Shown here: positions 61,082 through 64,000 of the stretch, piece after piece
Position numbering within the stretch: position 1 is the stretch's first letter
Layout of the letters: each line of letters opens with the position of its first letter
Assembly (NCBI GenBank): GCA_963737015.1
Contig: CAVTQZ010000001.1
Location: forward strand, 124,001 to 188,000
Reading direction: 5' to 3'
DNA from: CAVTQZ01 sp963737015
Lineage (GTDB): Bacteria > Actinomycetota > Acidimicrobiia > Acidimicrobiales > UBA8190
DNA: 64,000 nucleotides
The notes under the pieces: generated by a model
Told to the model about the DNA's origin: nothing
What the model saw: only the letters and a program-made list of their open reading frames with translations
The model's database searches: none
Position numbers and translations under genes: made by a program

Positions 61082-62311
61082 CCGCGGGCGAGGCCTATGA
61101 GCTTGTCCAGGATGCGTCCTCCGTCTGCTCGAAGCCCGTTGTGCTCGTACTCGTTCGTGAGCCACACCCGCATGCTCGGGATCAGGCGAGCGGTCTCCTC
61201 GGAGAACAACCGCTCGACATACATGTCATCGGCGTAAACGACGGCGGCTGCCGGTACCTCGCAGTCGCTCAGGCGATCATGGTCGTAAAGCCGGGGCCAC
61301 TTACGATCGGCGAGTAGCTCGGCGCATTCGCGGAAAATTCTGCAGCGCCCCGTAGTCCTCGAACATCCAGGGAAAGACGTGCTCACCCGTGAACAACCCA
61401 TCGTCGTCCTTGTAGGCCTCCGGCCGAACTCGTGCAGCCGACCAGTCCGTGACCGCGCCATCTGAGTAGGAAGACTCGTGGATCACGGCGTAGAGGGGGT
61501 TTCGCGAAAAGGGGGGCAAGCCCGATTGGACGTCATGACGGAAGCCACGCGACTGCGGCGGTAGCTCGAGTATGTAGTGGAGGTGCTCAGCTCCATCGCT
61601 CATCCCGAGCATCCAACCGAGCTGACGGAACATCCTCTCCGTGAGCGTGTCGCCGCAGGGGAGTTGGATATGTCCTTTTGCAATCCATTCGTGGAGCTCG
61701 CGGACGCGGTCTTTGTCGCCGGGATAACGCTCGTAATAACGACGGCAACGTTCGATTGTCCGTTCATACGTTGCCCGGTACACCTCGTCAGGGTGGCGGC
61801 CGACGGGCGGCAGGCCGCCCGTGATGAAAGCTTCTTCGAGACCGCTCGGAGCAGCCGACAGGTAGTGCAGGACGCAGAAACCTCCGAAGGACTGTCCCAA
61901 GACGCTCCATCGCTCGACACCGAGCTGGTTGCGGATGAGCTCGGCGTCCATCACGATCGAATCCCCCCTGAAGCAGCTGAGGTAGTCCGCCTGACTCTCG
62001 CCGGTCAGCGTTTCGAGGGTCCCAACGGGAGTCGAACGACCGGTGCCGCGTTGGTCCAGCAACAGCACCCGGTAATCCTTGAGAGCACGCTCGAGCCACC
62101 CCGGCGAGATGGGGCGGGACGTGGGACGCGCGGCTTCCATGCCAGGGCCGCCCTGTAAGAACACGAGGAAAGGACGGTCCCGTCCGTCAGGGGCAGCGAC
62201 CTCCCTGGCGAAGACGTTGATACGTTCGCCTTCGGGTTCGGAATGCCGCAACGGGACGTCGAATTCGTGCTCGGTCGTCACCATGCCCGGCAGGTGAGTA
62301 ACAACAGACAC
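61075..62311 (-). pseudogene. Proline-iminopeptidase-like alpha/beta hydrolase with one frameshift
   Basis: Starts at ATG 62311. Oxyanion-hole motif LVFLQGGPGMEAARP, LLLDQRGTGRS, nucleophile elbow GQSFGGFCVLHYLS, a helical cap, then GEHVFPWMFEDYGALQ. The expected continuation FRECAELLADRKWP..VPAAAVVYADDMYVER..NEYEHNGLRADGG, with catalytic Asp and His, is in the next frame and stops at 61075. The break is at about 61340. Full length would be about 412 residues, normal for prolyl aminopeptidases. One indel only; it may be a sequence error. Confidence 0.8.
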
Positions 62312-62355
62312 GATCTGATTCTTCCTCAGATATGCGCCGACCCGGCAGCCGGCTT

Positions 62356-63174
62356 TCAGGCGTCGCGCTTCACCATCAACCAGGCGCCGAGCGCCAATGC
62401 GGCAACTGCGTACCCTGCCACGAGCGCGAGCCCGGCCCAGGGGTTGAAGATCGGAGTGCCTGCAAAGGGAGTCGTGTCCGTCGACAGCATGCTGAGCCCG
62501 ACAGCTTCGGGCAAGTAGCGCGTCACGGCGTGCACGATCGAAGTGGGCAGCGCCTGGACGATGAGCGGCAGGACGAGCACGACACCGACGAATGCTGCGA
62601 TCGCGCCTGCAGTATGTCTGATGATGGTTCCTAGACCGAGGGCCAACAGACCGAGCGCAGCTATGTAGAGCCCACTTCCGAAAACGGCTCTCGTCACTCC
62701 GGGCTGGCTGAGCGTGGCGTGGCCCACCGACGAAGGTAGAAGAGCCTGACCGAGGAAGAAAGCAGCAATCGAGAGCACCTGTCCGACGACGATCGCGACG
62801 AGCCCGAAGACCGCTACCTTCGCCGTCAGAACGACGGGCCGCCGCGGCATTGCGGCGAAGGTCGAACGGATCGAGCCCGTGCCGTACTCGGCGCTGATCA
62901 CCATCACCCCGAGCACTCCGATCGCCAGTTGACCTAGGAAGAGGCCGGTGAGACTTCTCCTCGTCGGGTCGGCGACGTGCTCACCTGGATTGCCGGTTCC
63001 GACTGTCGTCGCGAGGACGCAGATGCCGATCACGGCCACGGTCATGACGGCGAGGCTCCACACGGTCGACCGGACCGACCAGAACTTGGTCCACTCGGAA
63101 CGAACCGTGCCTTTGATCCCGGCACGTCCTCGAGGGCTCTGCGCGACAGCCGGCGCCTGCGCAAGGGCACTCAT
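62356..63174 (-). CDS. ABC-2 type permease
   Basis: 272 residues; its ATG overlaps the ATPase stop (63171-63174). A cytoplasmic start (GIKGTVRSEWTKFWSVRSTVWSLAVM, the E.TK..S.RS segment typical of this group) is followed by six helices with the conserved VISAEYGTGSIRSTFAAMPRR. Exporter with the ATPase upstream. Substrate unknown. Confidence 0.85.
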   Translation of the reverse strand: MSALAQAPAVAQSPRGRAGIKGTVRSEWTKFWSVRSTVWSLAVMTVAVIGICVLATTVGTGNPGEHVADPTRRSLTGLFLGQLAIGVLGVMVISAEYGTGSIRSTFAAMPRRPVVLTAKVAVFGLVAIVVGQVLSIAAFFLGQALLPSSVGHATLSQPGVTRAVFGSGLYIAALGLLALGLGTIIRHTAGAIAAFVGVVLVLPLIVQALPTSIVHAVTRYLPEAVGLSMLSTDTTPFAGTPIFNPWAGLALVAGYAVAALALGAWLMVKRDA

Positions 63175-64000
63175 GACGCACCTCGGAACTCGACTGTTTC
63201 TTCTGTCAGTTCCATGAAGGCATCCTCCAGTGACGCCACCGGTGTGAGCTCGTGGAGTGCGACACCGATCGAAGCAGCCAGATCGCCGATGTCAGAGGCC
63301 CCCATGCCGGTGATGGTGAGCGAACCGTCAGGTTCGGCGAGCACGATGCCTCCTGCCGCACGCACCGCCTGGGTGAGCGCTGCCACAGCAGGAGTTCGAA
63401 CCCGGACGGACTGCCGCGAGCTTCGGGCGAGGAAGTCTTCCATCGAGGTCTGTGCGATCAGGCGTCCTTTGCCGATCACTATGAGATCGTCCGCTGTGAG
63501 CGCCATCTCCGACATGAGGTGACTCGATATGAAGACGGTGCGGCCCTCTCCAGCCAAGCTCTTGCAGAGTGTGCGTACCCACCTGATCCCCTCGGGATCC
63601 AGGCCGTTGACCGGTTCGTCGAACAGGAGGACCGGCGGATCGCCGAGGAGGGCGGCCGCGATCCCGAGGCGCTGGCCCATGCCGAGTGAGAATTTTCCGA
63701 CTCGCTTTCGCGAGACACCGGACAGCCCTACGAGCTCGATGACTTCGTCGACACGCCTGCGCTCGATCGAATTGGTTTGAGCGAGCGCCAGAAGGTGCGA
63801 GCGCGCAGAACGACCGGGATGGATGCCTTTCGCTTCGAGGAGCCCACCCACCTCTCGAAGCGGCCAGGGAAGATCATGGTATCGACGCCCCACCACCGTC
63901 ACGTCGCCGGCATTTGGAGCATCGAGACCCATGATCATCCGCATGGTCGTGGACTTGCCGGAGCCGTTGGGTCCCAGGAACCCCGTGACCCTTCCTGGCA
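63171..64000 (-). CDS. ABC transporter ATP-binding protein, 5' end beyond the window
   Basis: About 276 residues are visible, open to the window edge. It carries Walker A FLGPNGSGKSTTMRMI at the edge, signature KFSLGMGQRLGIAAAL, Walker B VLLFDEPVNGLDP and H-loop ISSHLMSE. The order and wording (VGGLLEAKGIHPGRSARSHLLALAQ) parallel the frameshifted ATPase at 14665 (VGAVLEASGFHPARTARNHL), so the two are paralogues. The true start lies upstream of base 64000. Pairs with the downstream permease. Confidence 0.9.
   Translation of the reverse strand, partial: PGRVTGFLGPNGSGKSTTMRMIMGLDAPNAGDVTVVGRRYHDLPWPLREVGGLLEAKGIHPGRSARSHLLALAQTNSIERRRVDEVIELVGLSGVSRKRVGKFSLGMGQRLGIAAALLGDPPVLLFDEPVNGLDPEGIRWVRTLCKSLAGEGRTVFISSHLMSEMALTADDLIVIGKGRLIAQTSMEDFLARSSRQSVRVRTPAVAALTQAVRAAGGIVLAEPDGSLTITGMGASDIGDLAASIGVALHELTPVASLEDAFMELTEETVEFRGAS

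Noticed and set aside
1..64000. CRISPR array or insertion sequence with terminal inverted repeats
   Set aside because: No regularly spaced repeat-spacer pattern and no transposase were found; the repeats seen are att copies and short iteron-like runs.

Overview
The window is 64 kb of a high-GC actinobacterial chromosome. A DUF222/HNH endonuclease, KstR-like and FdxD-like steroid-catabolism proteins, a DUF1906 cell-wall protein with a GYWLV..DGGIF repeat region, and frequent GTG starts suggest the class Acidimicrobiia. That placement is an inference; no rRNA or single decisive marker is present.

Layout. 1-9.4 kb: end of a DinB-like gene, DUF222/HNH gene, SIMPL-domain protein, a secreted/membrane pair, an aldehyde dehydrogenase + N-acyl-D-amino-acid deacylase pair, a lipoprotein and a repeat-bearing DUF1906 protein. 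10.4-19.9 kb: a GGDEF-EAL enzyme broken by a frameshift, then a KstR-like TetR regulator with an operator-like palindrome, a zinc alcohol dehydrogenase, an ABC pair with a frameshifted ATPase, and an operon of two DUF35 proteins, two thiolase-fold (Ltp-type) proteins and a 3Fe-4S-type ferredoxin, preceded by a second KstR-like site. 19.9-28.3 kb: gltX, a DUF218 protein, tRNA-Gln(CTG), an aldo-keto reductase, a HAD phosphatase, a CsbD-like protein, a channel-like membrane protein, a lipoprotein, an AurF-like diiron protein, and Hsp20 behind a CIRCE element.

28.35-47.81 kb is a composite genomic island at the 3' end of tRNA-Glu(CTC). The tRNA is intact at the left, and its 3' half recurs at 42.51 kb (2 nt missing) and at 47.77 kb (46 bp identical), so two elements lie in tandem, each with its own tyrosine integrase next to the middle att copy. 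The first resembles the tail-less phiRv1/phiRv2 type of phage satellite (excisionase-like HTH, primase-ATPase, small and large terminase, capsid-like protein, integrase). The second carries a DUF4160/DUF2442 pair and a TPR-membrane + TPR-AAA ATPase pair. Most of the larger island genes contain several single-base frameshifts while their domains stay readable across frames, so the island is decaying or its consensus is poor. Short genes at the left end (28.7-30.7 kb) and a few others are intact.

47.9-64 kb returns to intact, mostly GC-rich genes: a GNAT-like protein, a TetR regulator divergent from a carotenoid-cleavage-type dioxygenase with a CATAGC/GCTATG operator, an alpha/beta hydrolase, a GntR-ABC exporter operon, an MMPL transporter, an ArsR-SRPBCC pair, DUF2182 and DUF899 genes, a proline-iminopeptidase-like gene with one frameshift, and an ABC pair running off the end.
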